The notes: generated by a model not told the origin, from the letters alone. A stretch of DNA of 56,999 nt from Loigolactobacillus backii (GCF_003946275.1 NZ_RHNQ01000006.1:1-56999); one strand, 5' to 3'. Counted from the first letter of the stretch, positions 8,236 to 16,361 are shown. A program made the numbers and translations.

Positions 8236-8274
8236 ATTCTAGTTTTTTTAGGTGGGCATTTTTCGAACCACCAC
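8236..8274 (-). promoter_or_regulatory. preQ1-I-like riboswitch upstream of queT
   Basis: On the minus strand a 5-bp P1 stem (GGTGG 8268-8272 with CCACC 8251-8255) encloses an 11-13 base loop beginning TTCGAAAAATG and is followed by the A-rich tail TAAAAAAACTAGAA, the layout of a preQ1-I aptamer whose tail docks into the P1 minor groove. The CTA of the tail lies close to the ribosome binding site, fitting translational control. The L1 loop does not match the usual TTCTAGCTACA closely, so a variant type. Confidence 0.65.
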
Positions 8275-8327
8275 ATTAAGTTTAACATACCGGTGCCACT
8301 TAATAAATCTTGGCCAAGCAGTTAAAC

Positions 8328-9521
8328 CTACTTAATTGCGTAGGCCTTAGTCACTTTTCCGTCAGTTAATTGTTCAACGGCAATCGGCTTTTGCGGATTA
8401 TGCTCCTTATCAATTGTTGTTTTACCAGTCACGCCATTAAAGTTTTTCAAATGGGCCAAACCAGTTGCAATTTTGACTGAGTTAGTTGAATTTTCTTTTT
8501 CAATGGCCTGTTTGATCATATAAACCGAATCATAGCTTAAAGCCGAAAAAGTTGGGGCCGTTGTGTGAAATTTATTTTTGAAGGCCGTCATAAAGCTCTG
8601 AACCTGAGTATCATCGGTAGCCGTTTTGGCGGAGAATGGTGTTGTGTAGTAAACATTATTTGCATTCTTGTTACCAGCGATCTGGGCTAATTTAGGATCG
8701 GCCATCCCATCAGTTCCAACGATTGGCTGTTTAATTCCCATCTGCCGCGCTTGTTTAATAATCAGGCCAATCTCAGAATAGTAACCTGGAACGTAAATAG
8801 CATCAAATTTCTTTGATTTTAATTGAGTCAAGGCCGCATTAAAATCCTTATCACCTTCCTGGAAATACTGCGTCATCACAACTTTGCCTTTATAATTTTT
8901 CTTAAAAGCCTCAGTTAAACCTGTGCCGTAATCACTAGATTTATCAGCCAGTATAACGGCCCGCTTAGCGTGTAAATTATTTTCGGTGAAACTGGCACCC
9001 GTTTTACCTTGGAAATTATTTTGATAACAAGCCCGGAATACATACGGTTGCACCTTACCATCTTTGTCTAAGGTATAATTTGGATCGGTTGCGGAAGGAC
9101 TAACTTGTGGCACGGCTGCCTTGGTCATATTTGGAATTGCGGCGGTACCAGCGTTAGTTGTCGCGGGCCCAACAACAGCAACCACCTTATCATTATTAAC
9201 TAACTTTGCCGCGACTGAAGTTGCTTCCGAACTATTTGTTTTATTATCACGAACTACTAATTGAACCTTTTTCTTTTTACCGTCAACTTTAATACCACCC
9301 TTTTGGTTAATCTGATCAACGGCTAACTGAATCCCTTGTTTTTGCGTATTACCGTAGGCAGCGGCCGACCCAGACAACTCCATATTGACCCCAATTTTGA
9401 TTGTCTTGCCGGCCTCATTGCCTTTATTGCTGGAACTTGCATTGCCACAACCCGCCAAAGTACCACTTAATAAAATGGCCGCCATAATCCCCATAATTCG
9501 TTTTGTCCCTTTTTTCATCAT
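8328..9521 (-). CDS. Branched-chain amino acid ABC transporter substrate-binding lipoprotein (orphan)
   Basis: 397-aa LivJ/LivK-type periplasmic-binding-protein-like lipoprotein. The N-terminus is a basic start, hydrophobic stretch and lipobox LAGC (Cys about 25), followed by a Ser/Asn linker and the mature start IKIGVNMELSG. The middle contains VVGPATTNA and the type I fold signature ALSYDSVYMIKQAI. LivHMGF permease and ATPase genes are absent from the window, so the protein works with a remote transporter or as a sensor. Start ATG at 9521 behind AAAGGGAGA. Upstream lies a leader peptide with Leu codons and an attenuator, which supports leucine or branched-chain amino acids as ligand. Confidence 0.9.
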   Translation of the reverse strand: MMKKGTKRIMGIMAAILLSGTLAGCGNASSSNKGNEAGKTIKIGVNMELSGSAAAYGNTQKQGIQLAVDQINQKGGIKVDGKKKKVQLVVRDNKTNSSEATSVAAKLVNNDKVVAVVGPATTNAGTAAIPNMTKAAVPQVSPSATDPNYTLDKDGKVQPYVFRACYQNNFQGKTGASFTENNLHAKRAVILADKSSDYGTGLTEAFKKNYKGKVVMTQYFQEGDKDFNAALTQLKSKKFDAIYVPGYYSEIGLIIKQARQMGIKQPIVGTDGMADPKLAQIAGNKNANNVYYTTPFSAKTATDDTQVQSFMTAFKNKFHTTAPTFSALSYDSVYMIKQAIEKENSTNSVKIATGLAHLKNFNGVTGKTTIDKEHNPQKPIAVEQLTDGKVTKAYAIK

Positions 9522-9588
9522 AATCAATCTCCCTTTTTAGTTGTTTGTTATACCTAGTCGATAATCGCTATCCCCCTCATTTTTCTAA

Positions 9589-9660
9589 TAAAAAAACCTC
9601 ATTCGATTAGGAATGAGGTAAACAGTCGTGGGCCCTCATTACTAAAAAGCAGAATAAGGG
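9589..9660 (-). promoter_or_regulatory. Transcription attenuator of the branched-chain binding protein gene
   Basis: Terminator: CCTCATT / AATGAGG (9597-9618) followed by seven T on the minus strand. Antiterminator: AATGAGG at 9634-9640 (minus) can pair with the CCTCATT arm instead. The same AATGAGGG can be held back by GCCCTC of the leader peptide or by CCCTTATT at 9653-9660. These mutually exclusive pairings define a ribosome-controlled attenuator. Confidence 0.75.
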
Positions 9661-9689
9661 CTTAACATTTTTCATCTAAACAAGTTAGA

Positions 9690-9779
9690 TTACTTTGTTA
9701 GGTCCTTGCTTTTGAGTAGGAGGGCTGTATTTTGATTTACGGAGGCCACCTGAACTAATTGATTATTTAATTGATTCAC
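9690..9779 (-). CDS. Leucine-type leader peptide of the branched-chain binding protein gene, 29 aa
   Basis: Small frame starting at GTG 9779 behind GGGAGG, ending TAA at 9690. Near the middle it has three successive Leu codons (CTC CTA CTC, in T-A-L-L-L-K) and two more TTA codons early. The segment GCCCTC (9720-9725) inside the peptide is complementary to GAGGGC (9632-9637), the arm of the downstream antiterminator. A ribosome stalled at the Leu codons would cover GCCCTC, free the antiterminator arm and allow read-through. It is therefore read as a regulatory peptide with no function of its own. Existence is inferred from ribosome site, Leu run and RNA pairing. Confidence 0.72.
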   Translation of the reverse strand: MNQLNNQLVQVASVNQNTALLLKSKDLTK

Positions 9780-9815
9780 TATGATGACCTCCCTTCAAAT
9801 TAAGATAATGATAAT

Positions 9816-9844
9816 AGAATAATGTAATATCAATGAGCTGTCAA
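9816..9844 (-). promoter_or_regulatory. Promoter of the leader/binding-protein transcript
   Basis: Minus strand TTGACA (9839-9844), 17-base spacer, TATTCT (9816-9821), about 40 bases ahead of the leader peptide start. Confidence 0.75.
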
Positions 9845-9869
9845 CAATTATTTTTAATCGCTTTTTAAT

Positions 9870-11063
9870 CTACGGCTTAACAACCTTAGTAACTTGCCGA
9901 TAAATCAAAGCACACAATAGCATCAAACTACCACAGAGAATAAATAGCCATTGGACTGGTAAATAATCAGCAAGTGGGCCAAACAGGAGCGTCCCAACCA
10001 AAATCATCAGATTACTGGCGACCTGAAAAACTGCAAAGATACGCCCCATCCATTGTTCCGTCGTTGTATTTTGAATAATCACTGTTTGCGCGGTCATCAT
10101 ATAAGGCATCATTAATCCACAACCAAAGGCCAAAAATAGATAACCAATAAAGTTTGGCACAATTCCCATGGCTGCCATGATTACGCCAAAAAGAGCGACC
10201 GAGATAGTTAACACTTGTTGATTATTTTTAAATTTCTTTTGTTTGGTGATGACCAATCCACCAATAATCGAGCCACTTGCCCAAATAACTTCCTGCCACG
10301 TTAGATTAGTAACGGTGGCACCATACCGCCGTTGAATTAGCAGTAAACTTAAAACCATGACCGGCACCATAAATAAAAAGGTACTTGTATAAATAAATAA
10401 CAAATGTTTTAAAACGGTTGTCTGCTGAACGTAACGCAGACCACCGAACAGCGTTTGACGAATAGTTGGCCGCTCATTTTCCACTTGGATAAACTGTGGA
10501 AATTTAAGACTTAATAAGCAAACGATTTCGACCATGGCTGTAACAATATCGATTAAAAACGCAAACTTTAGATTAAAATTTGCAAGAATTAGGCCCCCAA
10601 TAACCGGCGCCAGTATGTTCGATAGTGACATCAAGGTTTGGTTCAAACCATTAATTTGCGTGAGGTTACTTTTGGGCACCAGTTGCGGGTAAGCCGAACT
10701 GACCGCAGGCTGCTGTAATCCTTGGCCAATCGAGCGAATGGCTGCAAAAACTAATAATAGCCACATTGCTTGCTGGCCTAAACTAAACAGGATTAGTAAA
10801 ACCAATGTTGCCAACGCAATCCCACCGTCAGAGAAAATAATTAACCACTTACGTGAATGGCGATCCGCTAGGCTTCCACCTATCAGAGCCACAATGATTT
10901 GTGGTAAAAGTGTACAGACTGTTGCTAGTGAAAGCCAGATACCTGAATTAGTTTTAAGCGAAATATACCAAGTAATTGCGAATCCAGTCACCATTGAACC
11001 AAATAATGATATGTTTTGGCTAAATAGAAATAGGTATGCTCGGTGTTGCCAGTTGTCTTTCAT
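9870..11063 (-). CDS. MFS exporter (drug-efflux type)
   Basis: 397-aa major facilitator with about 12 membrane segments. The loop 2-3 motif is present as GGSLADRHSRKWL (residues about 57-69), and the overall pattern resembles the EntS/macrolide-efflux (MefA-like) group of exporters that lack large extra loops. Start ATG at 11063 behind AAAGGAG. It is preceded on the same strand by an 18- to 20-codon frame with a strong ribosome site and by three hairpins, suggesting control by translation of a leader peptide, as seen for several antibiotic-efflux and resistance genes. The exported compound is unknown. Confidence 0.85.
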   Translation of the reverse strand: MKDNWQHRAYLFLFSQNISLFGSMVTGFAITWYISLKTNSGIWLSLATVCTLLPQIIVALIGGSLADRHSRKWLIIFSDGGIALATLVLLILFSLGQQAMWLLLVFAAIRSIGQGLQQPAVSSAYPQLVPKSNLTQINGLNQTLMSLSNILAPVIGGLILANFNLKFAFLIDIVTAMVEIVCLLSLKFPQFIQVENERPTIRQTLFGGLRYVQQTTVLKHLLFIYTSTFLFMVPVMVLSLLLIQRRYGATVTNLTWQEVIWASGSIIGGLVITKQKKFKNNQQVLTISVALFGVIMAAMGIVPNFIGYLFLAFGCGLMMPYMMTAQTVIIQNTTTEQWMGRIFAVFQVASNLMILVGTLLFGPLADYLPVQWLFILCGSLMLLCALIYRQVTKVVKP

Positions 11064-11071
11064 ATTTTGAT

Positions 11072-11220
11072 CTCCTTTATTAATGGCCGATCAAAACATT
11101 GTCTAATCGACCATTCTAGTAAACGTTTACTGATTCATTTTTTCGAATCTTTACAAAAAATAAGATAGTAGCCATCTAAGTGTCCTCCTTTTTTTAAGCG
11201 CGCTAGATAACGCGCTTAAA
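11072..11220 (-). promoter_or_regulatory. Structured leader of the MFS exporter (three hairpins)
   Basis: In minus-strand order: TTTAAGCGCG / CGCGCTTAAA (11193-11220) just before the leader-peptide ribosome site; the perfect palindrome AGTAAACGTTTACT (11118-11131) over the end of the leader peptide, which could also be a LacI-type operator; AATGGTCGAT / ATCGGCCATT (11082-11115) between leader stop and exporter ribosome site (11072-11078). None is followed by a U-run, so translational control or mRNA processing is more likely than termination. Confidence 0.5.
11116..11175 (-). CDS. Putative leader peptide of the MFS exporter, 19 aa
   Basis: ATG at 11175 has a very strong ribosome site (AAAGGAGG, 11184-11191) and the frame ends in TAG at 11116. 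The peptide begins MATILFFVKIRK and ends ESVNVY: hydrophobic then basic, similar in character to drug-sensing leader peptides though not to any I can name. Its stop codon abuts a hairpin that ends a few bases before the ribosome site of the exporter. A coding role of its own is unlikely. Support is from signals only, with no homology. Confidence 0.55.
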   Translation of the reverse strand: MATILFFVKIRKNESVNVY

Positions 11221-11305
11221 GCCTGATTTAGTTGAATTTTGCAGCGTTAAAGTGTCCCAAACAAATATTTTCTTGCTGTTATGGTATTTCTTTATTAGTC
11301 GTTTA

Positions 11306-11314
11306 AGTATAGCA
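11306..11314 (-). promoter_or_regulatory. Possible extended -10 promoter for the MFS leader transcript
   Basis: Minus strand TGCTATACT is an extended -10 sequence; a TTCAAA 15 bases upstream is a poor -35. Tentative. Confidence 0.35.
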
Positions 11315-11468
11315 AACACATTTAATTTTGAATACCGCCTACATCACAAGTGACTCTTTTAAAAACTAACTTAGGTCGTGTTCGGAAATGACTTTTACTA
11401 ATATTTGGCCTAACTATACTTGCGATAATGGCCTTTTCAAACATGCTCGGCCGCCACCTAATATTAAT

Positions 11469-11498
11469 TTGACAGCGCTTGCTTAGAAAGGTTATGGT
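11469..11498 (+). promoter_or_regulatory. deoC promoter with overlapping catabolite-response-like site
   Basis: TTGACA at 11469-11474 is followed 18 bases on by TATGGT. The TGACAGCGCTTGCT stretch at 11470-11483 resembles a CcpA cre operator with two mismatches, fitting carbon-catabolite control of deoxyribose use. An alternative -10 is TATACA at 11504. Tentative. Confidence 0.45.
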
Positions 11499-11527
11499 TT
11501 TCATATACACTAAATTGGAGGTTTATT

Positions 11528-12250
11528 ATGTCAGAATATACACTTGATCAATTCGCCCGATTCATTGACCACACCAATCTACACGCTGACGCAACACCTA
11601 GTGATATGGGAAAGCTTTGCGCTGAAGCCCGCCAGTACCATTTCAAAATGGTGGCAATCAACCAAGTTCAAACTAAATTTTGTGCTAATTTATTACAAGG
11701 TACTGATATCCATACCGGTGCCGCAATTAGTTTTCCCTTTGGCCAAACAACGATCGCCGCAAAACTTTTTGAAACTAAAGATGCTATTGAAAACGGTGCT
11801 GACGAGATTGACTACGTCATTAACATTACTGAATTAAGAAACAAAAATTACGCCTACCTTGAAAAAGAAATGCAGACAATTGTCACTGCCTGTCACTCAA
11901 AAAATATTTTGTGTAAAGTGATTTTTGAAAATTCTTACCTAACTAAGGCCGAAATTCAAAAAATGGCTGAGATTGCCCGTGATGTTCAACCCGATTTTAT
12001 TAAAACGGCAACTGGATTCGGCCCAAGCGGCGCTAATTTGGCCGACGTTCGGTTAATGAAACAGACTGTTGGCGAACACGTCAAGGTCAAGGCCGCCGGT
12101 GGCATTCGCAACTCCGATGATTTTTTGGCTATGTTGGCGGCAGGTGCTGAACGAATTGGTACTAGCTCCGGCATAAAAATTATCGATGCACTTAAACAAC
12201 GAATGACGTTAGATCACCTAACTACCATTCAAGTCCCACGGGATAACTAA
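11528..12250 (+). CDS. deoC: Deoxyribose-phosphate aldolase
   Basis: DeoC cleaves 2-deoxyribose-5-phosphate to glyceraldehyde-3-phosphate and acetaldehyde in deoxynucleoside catabolism. The 240-aa TIM barrel has the Schiff-base lysine Lys159 ([10 protein letters not shown]), the proton-relay lysine Lys188 ([11 protein letters not shown]) and Asp95 in DEIDYVINI, all as in the family. Start ATG at 11528 behind GGAGG. It is a single-gene unit here: deoB, pdp or nucleoside transport genes are not beside it. A cre-like sequence overlaps the probable promoter. Confidence 0.96.
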   Translation: MSEYTLDQFARFIDHTNLHADATPSDMGKLCAEARQYHFKMVAINQVQTKFCANLLQGTDIHTGAAISFPFGQTTIAAKLFETKDAIENGADEIDYVINITELRNKNYAYLEKEMQTIVTACHSKNILCKVIFENSYLTKAEIQKMAEIARDVQPDFIKTATGFGPSGANLADVRLMKQTVGEHVKVKAAGGIRNSDDFLAMLAAGAERIGTSSGIKIIDALKQRMTLDHLTTIQVPRDN

Positions 12251-12294
12251 AGAGCAGTAACGTTCAGTTATCAATAAAAATATTTGAGGTCAAT

Positions 12295-12338
12295 AAAAAG
12301 GTGGTAGGACAAAATTGAATTTTGTCCTGCCACCTTTT
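12295..12338. terminator. Bidirectional terminator between deoC and the DUF1129 gene
   Basis: AAAAGGTGGTAGGACAAAA pairs with TTTTGTCCTGCCACCTTTT almost perfectly around a short loop, with A and T tails that serve both convergent genes. The core resembles the terminator arm of the dispersed repeat family. Confidence 0.9.
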
Positions 12339-12366
12339 GCATTTTCTATCTTTTATTTAAAAAGTA

Positions 12367-13080
12367 TTAAAACATTGTCCCTTGAATATTAAACCGACGC
12401 TTCAAGTACAAACGTACCACAAAGGTTAAGGCACCAAGTACTAAGTAAACAACACCTGGTAAGACGGCATTAAGTGGACCTGGAATCATTGATGTTACTA
12501 TATAAACCAACATCAAAACAATAAAGCCACCAACACCCATTAATAACAGTTTCCACCAAGCCATGCGCTTTTTCTTTTTATCGCGTGGTCCGATTAATCG
12601 CATTAATTCTTCGGAACCAAAGCCAGCCGCAAGCGAAACAATTACTAGAGATAAGATACCCATCGCTGCTTCTTTTTGCGGCTGTTTTGAAAGCATTCCG
12701 GTGATCCCATACATTAACGTAAAAATCATGAAAATCATCAGTGTGTTATCCAACATCACTAACCAACGATTAGTATTGGCTTCGCGGCCCTTTTTGGGAC
12801 CATCAACTATCGCTTGGACACGTTCAGTAACCGTACCAAATTGTTGGCGCGCCGTTTGCCCCTTCTTTTGGCCTTCAATTAGTTGGGGTAACATTTCACT
12901 GTAGGCTTGCGTCTGTTGTTCCGCAGTTAACTTGGTCTCCGTTAACGCCTTTTTCAAACGAAACATGTATTCCGCATTCCGTTTGGTTAAACGATCAACC
13001 ATTTCAGTTGGCGTTTTTGGTGCCGGCTTATCGTGTTTTTGTACACCTTCATTACGTTTTGATTCATCTTCTTCGCTCAC
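12367..13080 (-). CDS. DUF1129 family membrane protein
   Basis: 237-aa protein with a charged cytoplasmic N-terminal part of about 105 residues that is probably helical/coiled (EYMFRLKKALTETKL onward), followed by four hydrophobic segments at roughly 108-128, 137-155, 176-197 and 202-222 and a basic C-terminal tail. This is the architecture of the DUF1129 proteins that lie next to ychF in many lactobacilli. GTG start at 13080 with GGAG at proper spacing. Function is not known; conservation beside parB and ychF suggests co-expression with the cluster more than a shared task. Confidence 0.8.
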   Translation of the reverse strand: MSEEDESKRNEGVQKHDKPAPKTPTEMVDRLTKRNAEYMFRLKKALTETKLTAEQQTQAYSEMLPQLIEGQKKGQTARQQFGTVTERVQAIVDGPKKGREANTNRWLVMLDNTLMIFMIFTLMYGITGMLSKQPQKEAAMGILSLVIVSLAAGFGSEELMRLIGPRDKKKKRMAWWKLLLMGVGGFIVLMLVYIVTSMIPGPLNAVLPGVVYLVLGALTFVVRLYLKRRFNIQGTMF

Positions 13081-13263
13081 GTTGTCACGCTCCTATTTTT
13101 GATGATTATTTCAGCTGTAGAAATTTATTTTATAAAGGCATTTTTTAAATTAGCTTGGACGTGCCAAAACTGGTCTTTTTCTATTTAGGTCGCGTTTGGA
13201 AAATACCTTTATTAGTATTTTCCATGCTAATTTAGTGTAACCGTGCTTTATACCGCTTTTCCG

Positions 13264-14364
13264 TTAGACGTTAAAGCGGAATTCAATAATATCGCCATCT
13301 TGAACAACGTAATCTTTTCCCTCAAGCCGTAATTTGCCGGCCTCACGAACTGCCGCCATACTACCTAATTCATCCAAATCACTAAATGAGAAGGTTTCGG
13401 CACGAATAAAGCCACGTTCAAAGTCAGAATGAATAATACCTGCTGCTTGTGGTGCCTTGATACCACGCTTAAACGTCCAAGCCCGGGTTTCCTTGCCACC
13501 AGCAGTAAAGAAGGTCCCTAGGCCTAATAAATGATAAGAAGCACGGATTAAACGATCTAGCCCAGACTCCGCGACCCCTTCCGCTTCAAGAAAATCTGCT
13601 TTGTCAGCGTCATCTAATTCTGCAATTTCCTCTTCGGTTTTCGCTGAAACACCAATTGTTTTGGCGCCTTCTTTTTTTGCGTAATCTTCAATTTGCTTAA
13701 CGTACTTTGATTCTTCTGGCGCCGCCATATCATCTTCGGCGATATTAGCAACGTATAAAACCGGCTTAGCAGTTAATAAAAATAACCCCTTGACGATCCT
13801 TTGTTCATCTTCATCAAACTCAATTGAACGAACCGAATCGCCGTTTTCAAGTACTGGTTTAATTTTTTGCAGAACAGCCAGCTCAGCAAGTATGTCCTTG
13901 TCACGTGACTTAGCATCACGTTCAACTTTGACCAATCGTTTATTAACACTATCTAAATCGGCCAAACCAAGTTCCAAGTTAATTGTATCAATATCATCCA
14001 GCGGATCAACAGTTCCAGTAACTGAGGTAATATTATCATCGTCAAATGCCCGAACAACGTGCACGATCGCATCTACACGGCGAATATTCTCTAAGAATTT
14101 ATTTCCAAGGCCTTCACCTTTACTAGCACCCTTAACGATTCCGGCGATATCTGTAAATTCAAAAGTAGTTGGAACAACTTTTTTAGCCGGAATAATTTCC
14201 TGAATTCGATCCAGACGCTTGTCAGGAACTTCCACCATTCCAACGTTAGGGTCGATTGTTGCAAATGGATAATTCGCCATTTCGGCACCGGCCTTTGTAA
14301 TTGCGTTAAATAATGTTGACTTACCAACGTTGGGTAGCCCAACGATACCTGCTGTTAAAGCCAT
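13264..14364 (-). CDS. ychF: Redox-regulated ribosome-associated ATPase YchF/OLA1
   Basis: 366-aa Obg-family P-loop protein that binds ribosomes and hydrolyses ATP in preference to GTP. Domains: G domain with Walker A GLPNVGKST (residues 9-17), switch region FTDIAGIVKGASKGEG, and a changed G4 motif (NIAED in place of NKxD) that explains ATP use; a coiled-coil insertion around 125-205; and a C-terminal TGS domain including TFFTAGGKETRAWT and the final IHSDFERGFIRAE block. Full length. Start ATG at 14364. It follows DUF951 on the same strand. Confidence 0.96.
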   Translation of the reverse strand: MALTAGIVGLPNVGKSTLFNAITKAGAEMANYPFATIDPNVGMVEVPDKRLDRIQEIIPAKKVVPTTFEFTDIAGIVKGASKGEGLGNKFLENIRRVDAIVHVVRAFDDDNITSVTGTVDPLDDIDTINLELGLADLDSVNKRLVKVERDAKSRDKDILAELAVLQKIKPVLENGDSVRSIEFDEDEQRIVKGLFLLTAKPVLYVANIAEDDMAAPEESKYVKQIEDYAKKEGAKTIGVSAKTEEEIAELDDADKADFLEAEGVAESGLDRLIRASYHLLGLGTFFTAGGKETRAWTFKRGIKAPQAAGIIHSDFERGFIRAETFSFSDLDELGSMAAVREAGKLRLEGKDYVVQDGDIIEFRFNV

Positions 14365-14489
14365 TTTTATGTCACTCTCTTCTTTAAGTTTTCTAATTTA
14401 AAATAATATTCCCAGCCACGCAGAAAGGCTCACCGTAGCCGCCTAAAAATCAGGATTGTACTGCATTTTCGCATAAAACAAAACATTTG

Positions 14490-14687
14490 CTAATCTTTTT
14501 CATCTTTAGGTGCTTTTTCCAAAACTTTTTTCATTTTTTTGGTAAAATCACGGCGCGACATGAGCACAATGTGTTGACAGCCTGTACATTGAATCTTAAT
14601 ATCGGCGCCCATCCGAATAATCTTCCAACGGTTTGTTCCACACGCATGGGGCTTTTTCATTTCCACAATGTCATTTAAATCAAACAT
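14490..14687 (-). CDS. DUF951 family small protein (YyzM-like)
   Basis: 65-aa protein with MFDLNDIVEMKKPHACG at the start and the paired cysteine-containing elements HACG and CTGC, which suggest a small metal-binding (zinc-ribbon-like) nucleic-acid-associated fold. The C-terminal 15 residues are lysine- and acid-rich. DUF951 proteins sit between parB and ychF throughout the Bacilli, as here. GGAGG lies before the ATG. Function not established. Confidence 0.88.
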   Translation of the reverse strand: MFDLNDIVEMKKPHACGTNRWKIIRMGADIKIQCTGCQHIVLMSRRDFTKKMKKVLEKAPKDEKD

Positions 14688-14712
14688 TAAACGGCCTCCT
14701 CAATGGTTACAT

Positions 14713-15582
14713 TTAATCGTCGATAACACCCAATATTTCTAAGATTCGATTAAGGTCGTCGGTCGATAGATAACCAATCTCAATTTTACCTTTTTCACCG
14801 TGAGCTGCAATATTAACTTTAGTTCCAAACTTATCCTGCAGGCGTGTTTCGCTAGCCCGCAGATAAGGTGATTTCTCTAATGCTACCTTTGTTGCTGGCT
14901 TTTCGGCGTTGAGTTCGTTTACGATTTTCTCTAATTGGCGGACAGTCAAACTTTCTTTTACTGTGCGTTTGGCCAGTGCTACCATTTTATGCTTATCATG
15001 CAGGCCAAGTAGTGTCCGGGCCTGCCCCATTGACAGCTTCTGGTCTTGAAGTAACAACTTCACTTCCGTCGGCAAAGTTTGCAAACGTAAATAATTGGCA
15101 ATATACGGTCGACTTTTACCCAAACGAGCGGAAACTTGGGCTTGCGTCAGCTTTAACTTTTTCATCAAAGTTGCGTAGGCTTCGGCTTCTTCGATTGGTG
15201 TTAAGTCTTCCCGCTGTAAATTTTCTAAAACGGCAACTTCCAGCATAAGTGTTTCGTCGGCTTCACGCACAATCGCCGGAATCATCGTTTTATTGGCTAA
15301 TTTTGAAGCACGGAAACGCCGTTCACCAGCAATAATTTCGTACCCGTTAATACTTTGGCGCACAATAATTGGTTGAAAAACACCATTCTTCTTAATTGAA
15401 TCTGCGAGTTCATTTAACGCAGTTTGATCAAACATTTTCCTAGGCTGATAAGGATTGGGACGAATATCCGGCAACGCTATTTCAACGACCGTTTCGGTTG
15501 CTTTTTTTTCGTCAAAATTATCGATGTCCGCGAATAGTGCGTCCATTCCCCGGCCCAAACTTTTATGTTGTTTATTTGCCAT
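14713..15582 (-). CDS. parB: Chromosome-partitioning protein ParB (Spo0J)
   Basis: 289-aa CTP-dependent DNA clamp that loads at parS and spreads along origin DNA, acting with ParA. Features: LGRGMDALFADI near the N-terminus (ParA-stimulating region), the CTP-binding ParB domain with PYQPRK and GERRFRA (about 35-105), the HTH parS-binding region LTQAQVSARLGKSRPYIANY (about 141-160) and a C-terminal dimerisation domain. It overlaps the end of parA by 11 bases, with its AAAGGAAG inside parA, so the two are translationally coupled. The neighbouring noc gene is its paralogue. Confidence 0.97.
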   Translation of the reverse strand: MANKQHKSLGRGMDALFADIDNFDEKKATETVVEIALPDIRPNPYQPRKMFDQTALNELADSIKKNGVFQPIIVRQSINGYEIIAGERRFRASKLANKTMIPAIVREADETLMLEVAVLENLQREDLTPIEEAEAYATLMKKLKLTQAQVSARLGKSRPYIANYLRLQTLPTEVKLLLQDQKLSMGQARTLLGLHDKHKMVALAKRTVKESLTVRQLEKIVNELNAEKPATKVALEKSPYLRASETRLQDKFGTKVNIAAHGEKGKIEIGYLSTDDLNRILEILGVIDD

Positions 15583-16339
15583 TGGCTGTTAGCACTTCCT
15601 TTGCCAATTTTTGGTAGACTTCTGCACCCTTTGATCGGGGATCGTAATCAATGATTGGTAACCCGTGACTGGGTGCCTCCGATAGCCGAACATTACGCGG
15701 AATAATGGTTTGGTAAACATTTTCCGGGAAATATTTGCGAACTTCCGCCACCACTTCAGCACCTAAATTAGTTCGCGCATCATACATGGTTAACAAGACA
15801 CCTTCAATTTTGAGTTGGGGATTGAAATGTTTTTGAACTAGGTGAATCGTATTTAAAAGCTGGCTTAGCCCTTCCAGTGCATAATACTCACTTTGTACAG
15901 GGATTAAAATCGAATGACTGGCCGTAAAAGCATTAATCGTTAAATTACCTAGCGACGGTGGACAATCAATCAAAATGAAATCATACTGTCCTTCAATCGC
16001 CTTGAGACTTGTTTTCAAACGTGATTCCCGGGCCATTCGCGTTGTTAATTCAATTTCTGCCCCGGCCAACTGAATCGTTGCGGGCACAATATCTAAATTT
16101 TCACGTTGCGTTGGTTGAATGACTTTCGCCAGCGGATACTCATCAATTAAGACATCATAGATATCTTTATCAATTGTACCCTTCTCAATTCCAACCCCAC
16201 TTGTGGCGTTTCCTTGAGCATCAGCGTCAATTAGTAAAACTTTCTGTCCCAAATCTGCCAAGCAAGCGCCCAAATTAATTGTGGTAGTTGTTTTACCAAC
16301 ACCACCTTTTTGGTTCGCTACGGCAATAATTTGTGTCAT
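15572..16339 (-). CDS. parA: Chromosome-partitioning ATPase ParA (Soj)
   Basis: 255-aa deviant Walker-A ATPase. KGGVGKTTTTINLG (residues about 10-23) holds the signature lysine and P-loop, LLIDADAQGNAT is the switch I/A' motif and DFILIDCPPSLGNLT the Walker B region. ParA forms ATP-bound dimers on the nucleoid and is stimulated by ParB; in Bacilli it also affects DnaA. Length and the absence of an N-terminal HTH mark the chromosomal Soj type rather than a plasmid ParA. Lies between noc (23 bases upstream) and parB (overlapping). Confidence 0.97.
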   Translation of the reverse strand: MTQIIAVANQKGGVGKTTTTINLGACLADLGQKVLLIDADAQGNATSGVGIEKGTIDKDIYDVLIDEYPLAKVIQPTQRENLDIVPATIQLAGAEIELTTRMARESRLKTSLKAIEGQYDFILIDCPPSLGNLTINAFTASHSILIPVQSEYYALEGLSQLLNTIHLVQKHFNPQLKIEGVLLTMYDARTNLGAEVVAEVRKYFPENVYQTIIPRNVRLSEAPSHGLPIIDYDPRSKGAEVYQKLAKEVLTANGK

Positions 16340-16361
16340 GAGTGGTCCTCACCTCTTTCAA

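Noticed and set aside
12563-12904. Plus-strand open frame of 113 codons
   Set aside because: Antisense to the membrane-protein gene; explained as a shadow of its codon pattern.
13790-14203. Plus-strand open frame of 137 codons, Ser-rich
   Set aside because: Antisense of ychF; Ser/Thr-rich composition is typical of shadow frames and there is no start signal.
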